64,000 bases of DNA from Streptomyces antibioticus (GTDB lineage Bacteria > Actinomycetota > Actinomycetes > Streptomycetales > Streptomycetaceae). The stretch covers positions 2,663,198-2,727,197 of the forward strand of contig NZ_CM007717.1 in the NCBI RefSeq assembly GCF_002019855.1, in the 5' to 3' direction. How positions within the stretch are numbered: the stretch's first letter is position 1; every line of letters starts with the position of its first letter. Both the position numbers and the translations under genes were made by a program. Shown here piece after piece: positions 18,401 to 29,049 of the stretch. The notes under the pieces were generated by a model. It had not been told where the DNA came from. It searched no databases and saw nothing but the letters and a program-made list of their open reading frames with translations.

Positions 18401-20218
18401 GTGGCGGCACTCGACAATGTGAAGCTGAAGGACGTACTCGCGGATGTGTCGTCCGGCTCCCTACAGTTGCCTGACTTCCAGCGAAACTGGAAATGGGACG
18501 ACGACCGTATCCGCGCGATCATCGCGACGGTCACGCTGGACTATCCGCTCGGTGTGGTGATGACACTGCAGACAGGCGGCGCCACCCGGTTCCGTTCCCG
18601 GACGCTCACCGGGGCACGTCCTGACGGGGACCCGTCCGCGGACCTCCTGCTGCTGGACGGACAGCAGCGCCTGACCTCCTTGTTCCAGGCCCTGTGGTTG
18701 GACGCACCCGTGGAAACGGCAGATGCCCGCGGCAAGCCCATCGAACGGTGGTACTACGTCGACATCGCGAAAGCCGTCGGCCCGTCCGCGGACCGCGATG
18801 AGGCCATCCTGTCCGTCCCGGCGGACAAAGTCCTTCGCACCGACTTCAACCGCACGGTGGTGCTGGACCTGAGCACCACGGAGAACGAGTGCGCGGCTGG
18901 TCTCTTCCCTCTGCACCTCGTGTTCGACGCCCAGCGTGTAAACCAGTGGATGATGGCGTACGTCAAGACGGACGAGGACCGGAACTGGGACCTGTGGGGC
19001 CAGTTCGACGAGTCGGTCCTCCAACAGGTTCGCGCCTTCCAGGTCCCGATGATCCGGCTGGCGGCCGCCACCTCCATGGACGCCGTCTGCGCGGTCTTCG
19101 AGCGTGTCAACACGGGCGGGGTGCCCCTGAACGTCTTCGAACTGCTCACCGCGACCTACGCCGGGGACCGCGAGTACGTGGAACGCACCGGGGACTACTA
19201 CCAACTCCCGCAAGTGTGGCGGGAGATCAAGCAGGGACTGGCCGGCAAGTTCCCGGTCTTCGGCCGTTTGGACAGCGGCATCGAGAACGGCCTGAGCAGC
19301 ATCGACTTCCTGCAGGCCATCGCCCTGGTGCGCACCTGGGAACGGAAGCAGGCAGGCACCGGGGCAACGGTGTCGTGCAAGCGTCGGGATCTGCTCGACC
19401 TCCCGTTGGCCGATTTCGTCCGCCTGGCGCCGAAACTCGCCGACGCCTTCGCCTGGGTGGGCGACTTCCTGGAACGGCAATGCATCGTCCGCCCGAACGA
19501 CCTGCCGTACAAGACGCAACTCGTCCCGCTCGCAGCCGTCCGCGCCATTCTCGACACGGCGTTGGACAGCCTGGAGGCGGAGGAGAAGACCGAGCAGTGG
19601 TACTGGTGCGGAGTTCTCGGTGAGATGTACGGCGGCTCCACCGAAACCCGCTTCACCCGGGACGTCGAGCAGTTCGTTCCCTGGATCGCGCAGGACGAAC
19701 GGGCGCCCGACACTGTCACGGACGCGTTCTTCTTCACCGACCGCCTCGACAGTCTCACCACTCGCAACAGCGCTGCCTACAAGGGCATTTATGCCCTGCT
19801 GATCAAGCAGGGGGCGGTGGACTGGCACCACACGGACTCCCCACTCAGCCCTGGCAGGTTGGACGAGTACGGCGTAGACGTCCGGCAGATCTTCCCCAAG
19901 ACCTGGTTCCGGCGAGGCAGCAGCAACGGCCTGCCCACGAACTCCATCGTGAACAAGACCCCCTTGTCCTACCGGGCGGCGATGGACATGACCGGGGCTC
20001 CGGCGTCGTACCTGACCACGATGGTTGCCGCCTCCGACATGCGTCCCGAGTGGTTCGACGACGTACTCGCCACTCACCTCTTGGATCCGGAAGCGCTCCG
20101 CGGCAACGACTACGAACGGTTCTACAACGACCGCTCCAGGCAGTTGCAGGACCTCGTGCATGCTGCTATGGGCAAGCGGACCATGCTCCGTGACCTCACG
20201 GAGGGCGACGCACGATGA
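18401..20218 (+). CDS. DUF262 (GmrS/ParB-like) protein with degenerate GmrD-like C-terminal region
   Basis: The protein has 605 residues from a GTG with an AGGA ribosome site five bases upstream; a GTG at 18383 would add six residues. The N-terminal DUF262 domain has QLPDFQRNW (22-30), DGQQRLTSLF (86-95) and FERVNTGG, as in the GmrS nucleotidase domain of modification-dependent GmrSD enzymes. Toward the C-terminus, VDVRQIFPK (492-500) and SIVNKTPLS (about 515-523) match the His-Me finger region of DUF262/DUF1524 proteins, but the usual D-x-H-H-I-F-P-K reads D-V-R-Q-I-F-P-K, so the catalytic His is missing. It lies between brxD and pglZ and is coupled by ATGA to the next gene. Confidence 0.85.
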   Translation: MAALDNVKLKDVLADVSSGSLQLPDFQRNWKWDDDRIRAIIATVTLDYPLGVVMTLQTGGATRFRSRTLTGARPDGDPSADLLLLDGQQRLTSLFQALWLDAPVETADARGKPIERWYYVDIAKAVGPSADRDEAILSVPADKVLRTDFNRTVVLDLSTTENECAAGLFPLHLVFDAQRVNQWMMAYVKTDEDRNWDLWGQFDESVLQQVRAFQVPMIRLAAATSMDAVCAVFERVNTGGVPLNVFELLTATYAGDREYVERTGDYYQLPQVWREIKQGLAGKFPVFGRLDSGIENGLSSIDFLQAIALVRTWERKQAGTGATVSCKRRDLLDLPLADFVRLAPKLADAFAWVGDFLERQCIVRPNDLPYKTQLVPLAAVRAILDTALDSLEAEEKTEQWYWCGVLGEMYGGSTETRFTRDVEQFVPWIAQDERAPDTVTDAFFFTDRLDSLTTRNSAAYKGIYALLIKQGAVDWHHTDSPLSPGRLDEYGVDVRQIFPKTWFRRGSSNGLPTNSIVNKTPLSYRAAMDMTGAPASYLTTMVAASDMRPEWFDDVLATHLLDPEALRGNDYERFYNDRSRQLQDLVHAAMGKRTMLRDLTEGDAR

Positions 20219-21261
20219 CGACCGCACCCACTGGGCAGGACCTCGCCGCGCTCAAGGGCAGAACCGTGCCCGTGCAGGACATCCTCGATCTGTTCCAGGT
20301 CAGGGTCCGCGATCACCGGACGGTGCACCGCATCTCGCAGGCACTCACGGATGCCGGGCTGACGACACTGCCGGACTTCGCCGTCTGCGGCCAGCGCAGC
20401 AATGTCGACGTGGTACCGCTGGCGTCCATCCCCGCACAGGCCGCCCCCGCCGACGCGGAGGAGGACGAGACGGAAGAGGCACTGCCGTCGGCCGCCCTTC
20501 CGCAGCGGCTGCTGCTCGGGGACATTCCGTCAGCGCGGCGTGGTCTGGTGTCCGTCGGTCCCGGTACTCCCCTCGCGCAGACCACGTTTCTGATGCGTAC
20601 GAAGGGCGTCTCGCAGGTCCCGGTGACCACCGGCATGGCGCAGATCCATGGAGTGGTCACCTGGGGGTCCGTAGCCAAGATGTACGAGGCCGGCAAGCAG
20701 CCGACTCTGGACAACGCGATGGAGAAGGACTCCCTGCCGGTTGCGGACACCCGCCAGGAGTTCTTCTCCGCCCTGCCGGTCATCCGCGAACACGGCTACC
20801 TCCTGGTCCGCGGCGACGACGGCTGTCTCTCCGGCCTCGTCACTGCCGCGGACGTCACGGAACGCTTCGAGGGCGCCGCACGGCCCTTCTTCATCGTCGG
20901 GGAGATCGAGTCCCTGCTGCGGCGCTGCCTGGGCGCGGCACTGGACCGGGAGACCATCAAGGCCGTGCAGACGAACAAGAGGGCTGAGGACCGCACCGGC
21001 CAGGTCTCCGACCTCATGTTCGGCGACTATCTGAGACTCCTGGACGGTAACCAGACCAAAACAGCGATGGCCGAACGCGCCAACGCAAACTGGGAAGCTC
21101 TGAAGTGGCCCAACATGCCCAGGGAACAGTTCATCGGCCGTCTGAAACGAGTGAAGGACATCCGCAACCGGATCGCCCACTTCGACGAGAAGCCGCTTCC
21201 GCAGGAGATGACCGACGAGCTGACGACGTTCGCGAAACTGTTGCGAGCGTTCGTGTCGTAG
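20215..21261 (+). CDS. CBS-pair protein with C-terminal HEPN-like motif
   Basis: The protein has 348 residues and its ATG overlaps the DUF262 stop (ATGA). An N-terminal helical region (1-75) and an acidic linker (about 78-90) precede a tandem CBS module: VSVGPGTPLAQTTFLM, VTTGMAQIHGVVTWGSVAKM, then the second CBS with HGYLLVRGDDGCLSGLVTAADV. CBS pairs sense adenine nucleotides. The C-terminal helical domain ends in RNRIAH (317-322), which matches the R-x4-6-H catalytic motif of HEPN ribonucleases. I infer a nucleotide-regulated RNase or a structural HEPN partner of the DUF262 protein; neither is proven. Confidence 0.75.
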   Translation: MTTAPTGQDLAALKGRTVPVQDILDLFQVRVRDHRTVHRISQALTDAGLTTLPDFAVCGQRSNVDVVPLASIPAQAAPADAEEDETEEALPSAALPQRLLLGDIPSARRGLVSVGPGTPLAQTTFLMRTKGVSQVPVTTGMAQIHGVVTWGSVAKMYEAGKQPTLDNAMEKDSLPVADTRQEFFSALPVIREHGYLLVRGDDGCLSGLVTAADVTERFEGAARPFFIVGEIESLLRRCLGAALDRETIKAVQTNKRAEDRTGQVSDLMFGDYLRLLDGNQTKTAMAERANANWEALKWPNMPREQFIGRLKRVKDIRNRIAHFDEKPLPQEMTDELTTFAKLLRAFVS

Positions 21262-21524
21262 GGGATGCGTGAGGGCGCTGGAACGGGATCGCCGAAACTG
21301 CGACAGATAGCCGGGAACGGCTTTGCTGTGTAAGCGAGTTGGGGGATACTGTTGTGTACCCCTGAGCTTCTGGAGGAACCTCCTTGACGTTCTCGCTGCA
21401 TGCGGACCAATCAGCGACCAGCTGGTTGCGGGCTCCATAGTGCCTGTGCACGCAGCGCTGGAGGCATGACTGACCTCGGTCGGGCATGCCCGTTTCCAGC
21501 GAGCGAGTTTCTCCAGGAGGAACG

Positions 21525-21740
21525 GTGTCGACCAACTCGGCCCAGCAGACCTGTCACCACCCGGCGCGTGACATCACCATCGTCACGCTTGCGTCCGGAT
21601 TGGTTTCCCTCGGTACTGCCGTCGTGACCATGGCGCTTCAGGCGAGCCCCTTCGCAGTTCTGACGTCCAGTGGTGCCACGTTCATGGCTGTTCTCACGGC
21701 GGGCATGAACGTGCTCCAGCACGTCAAGCGCGGCTCCTAG
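21525..21740 (+). CDS. Small two-helix membrane protein in the DUF262/CBS cassette
   Basis: This 71-residue protein starts at GTG after an excellent AGGAGG site five bases upstream; an in-frame ATG at 21486 lacks a good site. Two hydrophobic segments, VTLASGLVSLGTAVVTMAL and an AVLTSSGATFMAVLTAGM stretch, form a likely hairpin, with charged termini. I recognise no family. It sits 263 bases after the CBS-HEPN gene, on the same strand, and is closed by a strong terminator. Small two-helix proteins are frequent membrane-acting effectors in defence islands, so an effector or anchor role is possible but is inference. Confidence 0.65.
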   Translation: MSTNSAQQTCHHPARDITIVTLASGLVSLGTAVVTMALQASPFAVLTSSGATFMAVLTAGMNVLQHVKRGS

Positions 21741-21746
21741 CGTCTC

Positions 21747-21782
21747 GGGGGCGGCCCCGCTTCAAAGCGAAGGGCCGCCCCC
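21747..21782. terminator. Bidirectional terminator between convergent genes
   Basis: An 11-bp perfect inverted repeat, gggggcggccc with gggccgccccc, encloses a 14-base loop that itself can pair (gctt/aagc). It lies between the two-helix protein gene and the convergent end of pglZ. Confidence 0.85.
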
Positions 21783-21851
21783 CGGTCTGTCTCCCCCAAA
21801 AGCGCCTGCGACCTACACTTCCTGCGCGCAGACGCATGCGTGCCTGTCGTG

Positions 21852-24758
21852 TCAGCTCCCGCCAAGAGCGAACTGTTCGCGCAGTAGTCCCTCGTGGATC
21901 CGTACCGTGCGCCCGTCCGGCAGGTTCTCCAGCACCTGTACACCGTCGTAGTTGAGGAGCTGGCGCAGGACCGCGGCGAAGCCGTCACCGCGAGTGGTGG
22001 GCATGCCCGCGCGCTGGGCGAGCGCGGTCACGGGCAAGGTACCTCCTGCATCGAGCAGGGCAGCCAGGGCTCTGTGGACCTGCTCCTTCTGGGGCTTGCG
22101 GGCGAGGCCGTCGAGCTGCACCCCATACATCTCCGAGTCGAGTAGCGCCGTAACGAGCGACTCTGTCCGGGAGACAACGACAGGCGTGAGCAATGCGTCG
22201 TCTCCTCCGGCAGTCAGCGCCACGTCGAAGAGCGCGTCGGGCAGCGTGACCGGGTCGGGTTGCTTCTTCCGGGTTTTCGCCGTCGCCTTCTTGAGGGCCG
22301 CGTCCGCCGGCTGAGCCGGACGCTCGCCCGATCCCGGCTTCCCAGCCTCCTCCGGAGCCCACCAAACCGGCCTCTGGTCTCCCAACTCCCGCCATCCCCT
22401 TGGCGGCTCCGCCCCGAACGGCAGGAATGCGAGCACCGGGATGGTGAACTCGGCGAGGGAGGCCCCGCCGTGGTAGCCGGCCTTGAGGGCGGTGTAGCGG
22501 GAGTCCGCGTCCCAGAGCGCAACGATGGACGCGCCGGACTCGGGCCAGACCACGCGCGGCCCGGACAGGGAGATCTCCCGTTCGCCGAGCGGGCCGCCGG
22601 GCAAGCGGTGCCGGGCGGACGCCGGCTCGGTGGCTGCGTCGGCCTTGGTCCCGTGTCGGTCGACAACATGGCCATGGTCGCTGGTGACGATGACCGCCAT
22701 GCCCTGAGCCGCCGCTACCCGGAGCAGGTCGCGCAGACCGGGTACGTCATCGACCCGCCATGCGCCGTCGCCGAGCTTCTGCTCCTTGGCGAGCCGGTCG
22801 TCGATGGCGTTGAGGACGACGGCGACATGTGTCCTGCCGTCGGCAAGCGCCTCCGTGAGCGCCGGTCCGAAGGTGTCGCCCGCGGTCTCGGTGCGCAGGT
22901 CGTCCTTGTGGAAGACGGCGGCGGGGGCTCCGCCCCACAGCTTCAGCGTGGGGAAGAGTCGCTTCTCGTCGGCCTGGGTGCCCTTCATCAGCGTGCCCGC
23001 GAAGAGCGAGGTGCGGGACACGGCCGTCACGGTGGGCAGGGCGGCGGCCATGGCCCGCCGCAGCGGTGCACCCTCTGTGGGAAGCGGGTCGAACTCCGCC
23101 CAGGAACGGCGCAGTTCCTCGCCGAGTTCGTTCGCTATGGCCGCGCTCATGCCGTCGAGCACGAGCAGCAGCACCCGGCGTTCTTCGCCGCGCGTGACGA
23201 GCGGTCCGACGACACGGTGGAGGAAGGTCTCCACTGTGAGCATGCTGCCCGGCTGGGTACCTGCCTGCGTCCAGGAGGCCAGGTTCACGGCGAAGGACGC
23301 GTCGATCTGCCGACGGCGGTCCCTGACGCGGGTGCCGAGCGTGTCGTAAGCGGCCTTGAGGACGGGGTCCCGGTCGCCGCCCGCTTCGATGTGCTCCAGG
23401 GCGAGATCCACCCAGCCGGTCTCGTGGACGTGCCGCTGTATGGCATCGGCGACGGTGGGGGCGTCGGCGGACGGGTCGGTGGCCAGCCAGCGGGCGAGGC
23501 GCTCTCCCATGCGGGCGCGTTCGACACGAGCCGACTCTTCGGGTTCCACCGCGAGCCGATGGTCCTGGAGCAGTCGTACGGCGTCCGCGACCGCGGGCGT
23601 GTCACCCGCCGCGAGGGCCTGGCCGACCGCGGTGAACCGGGCATCGAGACCACCACGCAGGACGGGGCTCGCCGCGACGGCGTGTTCCGCGCCGAACTGG
23701 CGGGCCAGCACGGCCGCACGGTCCAGCACGGTGCCGGTGGTGCGGCGGGCCTCGCGGGCCCGGTCAGCTTCGGTGCCAGCGGTACGGTGTCCGGTCGCCA
23801 GCAGCGCGGTGACGTACTCCTCAGCGGTCTGCCCGAAGACGGTCACCAGGGCATCGAGCTGTTCACCGAGTGCCGGGGGCCGGTCCCCGAAGTAGCGTTC
23901 GGCGCGCCCCCGGGCCTGGTACGTCTCGGGGACGGGGGCGGCATGCTGCCACAGGGCCGTGCACACCAGGCCGAAGGCGGCGGCGTCCGCACCGCGTTCG
24001 GCGTCGACGAGGGCGAGCAAGGCGCGTCCGGCGAGGCCGGCCTGGTCCTCCTCACCGAGGAAGGCGGCCAGTCCGGCGCGTTCGGGACCGCGCAGGGCGA
24101 GGAACCGTTCGGGCGCGCCGGGCCTGGTCGACCAGTGCAACAGGGCCCCGGCATCGAGCCGGTCGTCGCCCGGGCGGCGCGGGCCGTCCTCGGTGTCGTA
24201 GCGGCCCAGGCGCAGGCGGCGCTGGGCGAGCGCGGTGAGGGCGTACTGGCGGGACAGCCAGCCGCCTGGAACGGCCGGCCAGCCGCCGGGCGGGGTGGCG
24301 TCGAGGAGCGCCTCGGCGGCCCAGTTGACGTCCTTGAGCCGGGGGTCGATCTGCCGGGCGCCGAACGCCTCGCGGACGACGTCCCAGCTGTCGACGGTGT
24401 CGATACGCAGCTTGTGGACGCGGGCGAGGATCGCCGGGTCGAGTTCGCTCTGTTCCCGGTCGGTGAGGACGACCAGTACGGCGGGGCCGGGACGGCGTCC
24501 TCCCAGATGGTCGAGGACGAGTTCATGGACGGCCAGCGGTGAGGACGCCACCGCGACACCGGCCGTGCGGCCCTCGCCCCAGGCGGGTTCGGCCGGCCCG
24601 TCCCACTGGGGCGCGGACCGCAGCAGCACCACCCTGCGCCTGCCCCCGCCGTCACCGGTCAGGGAGGCGGCGAGGGAGGACTGCGAGGACAGGTACTGGG
24701 TGACGGTCGCGGTGTTCAGCCGGACGGCGCCTGGCGCGGCGGCGACGGTGTCCGTCAT
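21852..24758 (-). CDS. pglZ: BREX type 2 alkaline-phosphatase-fold protein PglZ
   Basis: The protein has 968 residues, as expected for type 2 PglZ. The PglZ core lies in the second half: [10 protein letters not shown] (metal-binding D), [13 protein letters not shown], which provides the nucleophile-like Ser/Thr, and [15 protein letters not shown] with the D-H-G metal site, as in alkaline phosphatase superfamily members. The N-terminal half is helical and the C-terminal region after about residue 790 is Pro/Ala/Lys-rich before a final domain. PglZ is the defining BREX gene and, in the Streptomyces coelicolor Pgl system, is needed to avoid toxicity of PglX. Its ATG overlaps the pglY stop (ATGA). 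Confidence 0.93.
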   Translation of the reverse strand: MTDTVAAAPGAVRLNTATVTQYLSSQSSLAASLTGDGGGRRRVVLLRSAPQWDGPAEPAWGEGRTAGVAVASSPLAVHELVLDHLGGRRPGPAVLVVLTDREQSELDPAILARVHKLRIDTVDSWDVVREAFGARQIDPRLKDVNWAAEALLDATPPGGWPAVPGGWLSRQYALTALAQRRLRLGRYDTEDGPRRPGDDRLDAGALLHWSTRPGAPERFLALRGPERAGLAAFLGEEDQAGLAGRALLALVDAERGADAAAFGLVCTALWQHAAPVPETYQARGRAERYFGDRPPALGEQLDALVTVFGQTAEEYVTALLATGHRTAGTEADRAREARRTTGTVLDRAAVLARQFGAEHAVAASPVLRGGLDARFTAVGQALAAGDTPAVADAVRLLQDHRLAVEPEESARVERARMGERLARWLATDPSADAPTVADAIQRHVHETGWVDLALEHIEAGGDRDPVLKAAYDTLGTRVRDRRRQIDASFAVNLASWTQAGTQPGSMLTVETFLHRVVGPLVTRGEERRVLLLVLDGMSAAIANELGEELRRSWAEFDPLPTEGAPLRRAMAAALPTVTAVSRTSLFAGTLMKGTQADEKRLFPTLKLWGGAPAAVFHKDDLRTETAGDTFGPALTEALADGRTHVAVVLNAIDDRLAKEQKLGDGAWRVDDVPGLRDLLRVAAAQGMAVIVTSDHGHVVDRHGTKADAATEPASARHRLPGGPLGEREISLSGPRVVWPESGASIVALWDADSRYTALKAGYHGGASLAEFTIPVLAFLPFGAEPPRGWRELGDQRPVWWAPEEAGKPGSGERPAQPADAALKKATAKTRKKQPDPVTLPDALFDVALTAGGDDALLTPVVVSRTESLVTALLDSEMYGVQLDGLARKPQKEQVHRALAALLDAGGTLPVTALAQRAGMPTTRGDGFAAVLRQLLNYDGVQVLENLPDGRTVRIHEGLLREQFALGGS

Positions 24759-27700
24759 TCGACGACCTTCCAGGTGATCTCGATGGTCGCGTCGGGGTGG
24801 CGGGCGGCCAGTTCGGACAGTTCCGCCTGGAGGTCGGCGGCGGCGCGTGCCACGGTCGTACGGCGGCCACCGGCCGTTCGCGCGGAACCGCTGCCGGAGG
24901 AGGCCGGGGCGGCGGGCCCCTGCGGGGTGTACGGGACGCGCGGGTCGCTGGTCGGTGTGTTCAGGGACAGGTCGTCGGCCGTGGGCTGCGGCGCGGCAGG
25001 CGCGGGCGGCGGGGTGCTGGCGGCCTGGGCGCGCTTCACCAGGGCGACGACCTCACGCTGGGTGCGGGCCAGGGCGTCGCGCAGGTCCGCGGTGCGCTGG
25101 TCGTCGCGGGCGACGTTGCGCAGCGAGTCGAGCAGCGCCGCGCCCTCGGGGCCGAGTCCGGCGGCGAGTTCGAGGGTGCTCCAGGGGGCGGAGGCGACCG
25201 CTTCCGCAACGCTGCGGGCCTGCTTGATGGAGGTCCCAAATCGGTCGGCACTCGTGTGGCCCAGGTCGAAGGAGGCGAGGGCCTCCACGGTCTTCTTCGC
25301 CCCGGCCGCGCCCTTGCCGGCCTCCGCCGTGACGGCGTCCAGCAGTTGCAGGGAGCGGCGGGCGAGGGCGAGGCGTCCGGTGTCGGCGGTCTGGTCGAGG
25401 CCGAGGAAGGAGGCGTGGGCGCCCAGTTGGTGCACCAGGTCGGCCGCGTGGTCGCGGTGGGCACGGGCGGCCTCGATGATCTGGCGGGCGAACTGGTTGA
25501 CCATCCGGCCGCGCCGCAGGGCCGGCGGCTTCGCCCCGAAGACCGTCTCGAAGCGCTGCCGTGCGGTGTCCCAGTCCGTCTCGGTGGGCAGCGGCTGGCT
25601 GCGCAGCGCGTCGTGGTCCTTGATCGCGGACACTTCGGGCGCGGGGTCGAGGACGGTGCCGCCGCGCACCCACACCCGGTCGTCCATCTCGGCGAACGCG
25701 GCGACGACGAGCCGGGCGAGGAAGTCGGGCAGGCCGCGCGGGTCGGGCTTGTCCGTCCAGTCGGTCAGGGTGATCAGGGACAGGTCCCCGGTGACGCCCT
25801 GGGCGCTGGCGAGCTGCCGGAAGTGGTCGGCCCAGTAACGGGACAGCTCGAAGTACGCCTCCTTCTGCTGCCCGAGGCGTAGAGGCCCCGCGATCCGCTG
25901 CATGAGCTTGCGGTCGGCGGCCGGGACCTCCACCCGCCCGTCACGAGCCTCGGCGGCGGCCCGGACGTGGCCGAACACCTTCTTGGTGTCGACGGCCTTG
26001 ACGGCGACACCGCTCCCGTCGGGGTCGAGGTCGGGGTGCGCCGGGTACTGGTGGGCGAGCAGTTTGCCCGCCACGTGCCGGATGCCGTCGTGCAGACTCT
26101 GCCCGAAGGCCAGGGTGAGGCCATCCACGTCGGGCAGCGGGACGAGGTGGTCGTCGAAGTCGGGTACGACGTCGGCCGGCTGCTTCTGAGCGAGCCCGTA
26201 TGCCTGCTTGAAGGCGCCCTTGATCTGCTTGAGCAGGGCCTCGCGCTGGGTTTCGAGGAGGCCCTTGGCGCGGCTGCGGTTGTCGGCGTTGAGGTGGCCG
26301 GCGTACTGGGTGTCGAAGCGGTGCTCGTCGGCGAGGGCCTTGTCGATGACGACGAGCCGCCTGAAGTCGGCGAAGCGCTGGGCGGACAGGTGCGCGGGCA
26401 GCCAGGCGACGACCCGGGACCGCTCGCCCTGCTGGCGCTCGCGCAGTCGCTGGATCCGGTTGACGTCGTCGACCGGCCCCCACTCGCCCTCGTCGAAGGG
26501 GAGGTCTATGGCGATCCGCCAGCGGCCGTCCTCCTGCGGCATCAGGTCGTGGTCGGGCAGCTCGTCCTCGTCGGCGACGTTGCCGAACACGATCTCGGCG
26601 GTGCGGGTGGTACCGCGCCACACGAAGCCGAGCTGGTCGCTCAACTGCCCGTGCTCGACGCCCAGTTCCTCGGACAGCAGGCGCCGGGCGAGGGCGACCC
26701 GGTTGCCGGGGTTGTCGTTGACCTGGGCGTTGGCGATGACGGAGTCGACGTCGACGCCGGACAGCTCCAGCCGTACGCCGGGGTTGGCGTCGGTGCCGGT
26801 CTCCTTGATCTCGGGGAACCTGGCCGCCCACTCGGCGACCTTGTTCTTGATGATGCCGACCTCGGCGCCCGGGATGGGCGCGAGCACGGACCCGTGGTTG
26901 AGCGCGCCGAGCCGCCGGATGGTCAGCTCGGCCAGCGAGGGCACGCTGGGCGCGAGCGCCGAAAGCAGCAGCGTGCACACGAGCCGGTTGTCGCCGATGA
27001 ACATGCGGCAGCGGTTGGCGCGCTGCGGGTCGGTGACGGTCTCGGGGCTGGTGCGGTACTGCCTGACGTCGTCCTCGGTGATGTCGTACGAGCTGAGGAG
27101 GTAGGGCCGCAGTTTGGTCTTGTAGAGCTTGTCGGCGGCCTCGAAGACGACCTTCAGGCTGTCGGTGAACGGCTTGTCGCCGCCCTCCGCGATCACCGGG
27201 TAGAGGTCGCCGACGGGGATGAGCTGTCCGAGCCGGATCTCGTCGCGGTGGTCGGCGAGCAGCTGGCCCATCAGCTTGAGACCGGTACGGGAGCGCTGCA
27301 GCGCGGACGAGATGTGGACGAGGGTGTCCATGAACGCCGGCGAGAAGGGGTACGTCAGGCGGAACGACTCCGCGTCCGCGCCGGTCGTGCCCTTCTCCGA
27401 GCCGAGGAGGGTGTCCCAGACCTGGGTGCCGACCCGCCTGGTCTGCTCGAAGGCCGCGTCGACGAGCCGCTCCGCCTCGGCGTCCTTCGGCTTGAGGATG
27501 CGCGCGTGGGCGATCTGCGGGAGGTTGCGGTCCTCCAGGGTGATCTTGTCGAAGCGGCCGGAGGCCAGGTTCAGGGTGTCCTGGATGGAGGCTTCCGCCG
27601 CGCCGGACACCTCCTCGCCGACGAGTTCGCGCAGGTCGCGCTGGCGGGCGATGAACGACACGACGGGGATGGCGCGTCGGGCGTCGCCGCCCTCCACGAA

Positions 27701-28642
27701 GTTCGTGATCTTGCTGGCCTCGCGGGCCACGAACTTCTGCTCGTGGATGAGGGTCGCGAGCCAGAGGATCAGCTCGTCCAGGAACAGGATCAGCCCGTCG
27801 TAGCCGAGCGACTTGGCGTGCTCGGCGATGACGGACAGCCCGGCGTCCAGGGAGATGAAGCCGTGCTCGTTCTCGGCGGCGTTCTGGGCGAAGCCGGGGA
27901 AGAGGTTCGTCGCGGCGTCGTTGACCAGCTTGGCGCGCAGCTCGGCCGGGGTGGAGGGGTTGCGGAGGTCGAGCGGGGTGCCCCCCTCGTGGTCCTCCTC
28001 GGCGGCGAGGGCGGTGTCCAGGAGCTGCGGGGTCCAGGCGAAGCCCTCGCCCCATTCGTCCGTCTCGTCGTCGCCCGCGTCACCGCCACCCAGGCGGCGG
28101 ATGACTGCCTCGTCGCCGAAGTTGGAGCGGTTGGCCCGGATGTCAGCGAAGAGGGAGTCGGTCCGGTACACCTGCGGGGTCGGGGCGTCCGGGTGCAGCT
28201 TCTTGACGTGCGTGACGTACCCGCCGAGCACTCGCTGTTCGAGGGCCTTCGCGCCGAGCATGTGGTACGGCACGAGCAGGAACTTCTTGCCGTCCGTGGT
28301 GAGCCACTCGTGCTTGGTCAGCACCGGGTCGAACTCGGTACGGGCACGGGCGGCCGAGTCGCCGCTGAGCAGCGCGTAGAGCACCGCCATGAAGTGCGAC
28401 TTACCGGAACCGAACGAGCCGTGCAGGTAGGCCGCCTTGGACCGGTGTCCGTCGAGCGAGGACTTGATGAGCGCCAGCGCCTCGTCGAAGTTCTCCAGCA
28501 GCCGCTCGGTGACGACGTAGTCCTTGAGCGCGTTCTGGGCGCCTTCCGGGGTCGTCGCCTCGGCGAGCGACAGCACGAAGTCGGAAGTGGAGATCTTCTT
28601 CTTGATGTCGATGACATCGCGGAGGAGGGGCGGCTGGGCCAT
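24755..28642 (-). CDS. pglY: BREX type 2 large ATPase PglY
   Basis: The protein has 1295 residues. A P-loop, GSFGSGKS, lies at residues about 75-82, followed by [10 protein letters not shown], and a Walker B-like [13 protein letters not shown] at about 285. The remaining thousand residues are helical, ending in a Pro/Ala-rich linker and a short conserved C-terminal segment ([21 protein letters not shown]). This is the PglY/BrxC class of ATPase (DUF6079 group). The gene is first of the pglY-pglZ operon and its promoter should be in the 110-base gap facing the toxin-antitoxin genes. Confidence 0.92.
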   Translation of the reverse strand: MAQPPLLRDVIDIKKKISTSDFVLSLAEATTPEGAQNALKDYVVTERLLENFDEALALIKSSLDGHRSKAAYLHGSFGSGKSHFMAVLYALLSGDSAARARTEFDPVLTKHEWLTTDGKKFLLVPYHMLGAKALEQRVLGGYVTHVKKLHPDAPTPQVYRTDSLFADIRANRSNFGDEAVIRRLGGGDAGDDETDEWGEGFAWTPQLLDTALAAEEDHEGGTPLDLRNPSTPAELRAKLVNDAATNLFPGFAQNAAENEHGFISLDAGLSVIAEHAKSLGYDGLILFLDELILWLATLIHEQKFVAREASKITNFVEGGDARRAIPVVSFIARQRDLRELVGEEVSGAAEASIQDTLNLASGRFDKITLEDRNLPQIAHARILKPKDAEAERLVDAAFEQTRRVGTQVWDTLLGSEKGTTGADAESFRLTYPFSPAFMDTLVHISSALQRSRTGLKLMGQLLADHRDEIRLGQLIPVGDLYPVIAEGGDKPFTDSLKVVFEAADKLYKTKLRPYLLSSYDITEDDVRQYRTSPETVTDPQRANRCRMFIGDNRLVCTLLLSALAPSVPSLAELTIRRLGALNHGSVLAPIPGAEVGIIKNKVAEWAARFPEIKETGTDANPGVRLELSGVDVDSVIANAQVNDNPGNRVALARRLLSEELGVEHGQLSDQLGFVWRGTTRTAEIVFGNVADEDELPDHDLMPQEDGRWRIAIDLPFDEGEWGPVDDVNRIQRLRERQQGERSRVVAWLPAHLSAQRFADFRRLVVIDKALADEHRFDTQYAGHLNADNRSRAKGLLETQREALLKQIKGAFKQAYGLAQKQPADVVPDFDDHLVPLPDVDGLTLAFGQSLHDGIRHVAGKLLAHQYPAHPDLDPDGSGVAVKAVDTKKVFGHVRAAAEARDGRVEVPAADRKLMQRIAGPLRLGQQKEAYFELSRYWADHFRQLASAQGVTGDLSLITLTDWTDKPDPRGLPDFLARLVVAAFAEMDDRVWVRGGTVLDPAPEVSAIKDHDALRSQPLPTETDWDTARQRFETVFGAKPPALRRGRMVNQFARQIIEAARAHRDHAADLVHQLGAHASFLGLDQTADTGRLALARRSLQLLDAVTAEAGKGAAGAKKTVEALASFDLGHTSADRFGTSIKQARSVAEAVASAPWSTLELAAGLGPEGAALLDSLRNVARDDQRTADLRDALARTQREVVALVKRAQAASTPPPAPAAPQPTADDLSLNTPTSDPRVPYTPQGPAAPASSGSGSARTAGGRRTTVARAAADLQAELSELAARHPDATIEITWKVVE

Positions 28643-28752
28643 TACCTGTCTCGCTCTCCTTCTGGCGGCCTCGGCCGCCGGTCGTACTCAATCGTGTGGA
28701 GATGTCTGCTGCTGGTTGGCTGCCTGATCAGACCCTCGGTATGGTCGATGGT

Positions 28753-29049
28753 ATGGCAACCAAGAAGTACACCGTGACGCTTCCCGAGGAGCTCGCCGAG
28801 GCCATCCGGGCCGAGGTCGGCCCCGGCGGCTTCAGCCGCTACGTCACGCACGCCATAGAGCGCCAGCGGGAGCGGGAGCGTCTGCACGAGGCGGTGGGGT
28901 GGTGGGAGTCCGAGTACGGGGAGATCACCGAGGCGGAACTGGCCGAGGTCGAGGCCGAGCACCGCGACCTGGAACGGCAGCACGCCGAGCGGACCGGCGC
29001 CTCCGAGACCGGTGAGCAGCCGCGCGGGCCGAAGCGGGATGCCGCGTGA
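28753..29049 (+). CDS. Ribbon-helix-helix antitoxin-like protein
   Basis: The protein has 98 residues from ATG; an in-frame ATG at 28741 would add four. The N-terminus (KKYTVTLPEELAEAIRAEVG, then GGFSRYVTHAIERQRERERL) is a ribbon-helix-helix DNA-binding domain of the CopG/MetJ type: a short beta strand, two helices and a Gly-turn. The rest is a charged helix with a Glu/Arg-rich tail, as antitoxins use to wrap their toxin. It overlaps the PIN gene by GTGA. It should bind its own promoter in the divergent gap shared with pglY. Confidence 0.85.
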   Translation: MATKKYTVTLPEELAEAIRAEVGPGGFSRYVTHAIERQRERERLHEAVGWWESEYGEITEAELAEVEAEHRDLERQHAERTGASETGEQPRGPKRDAA

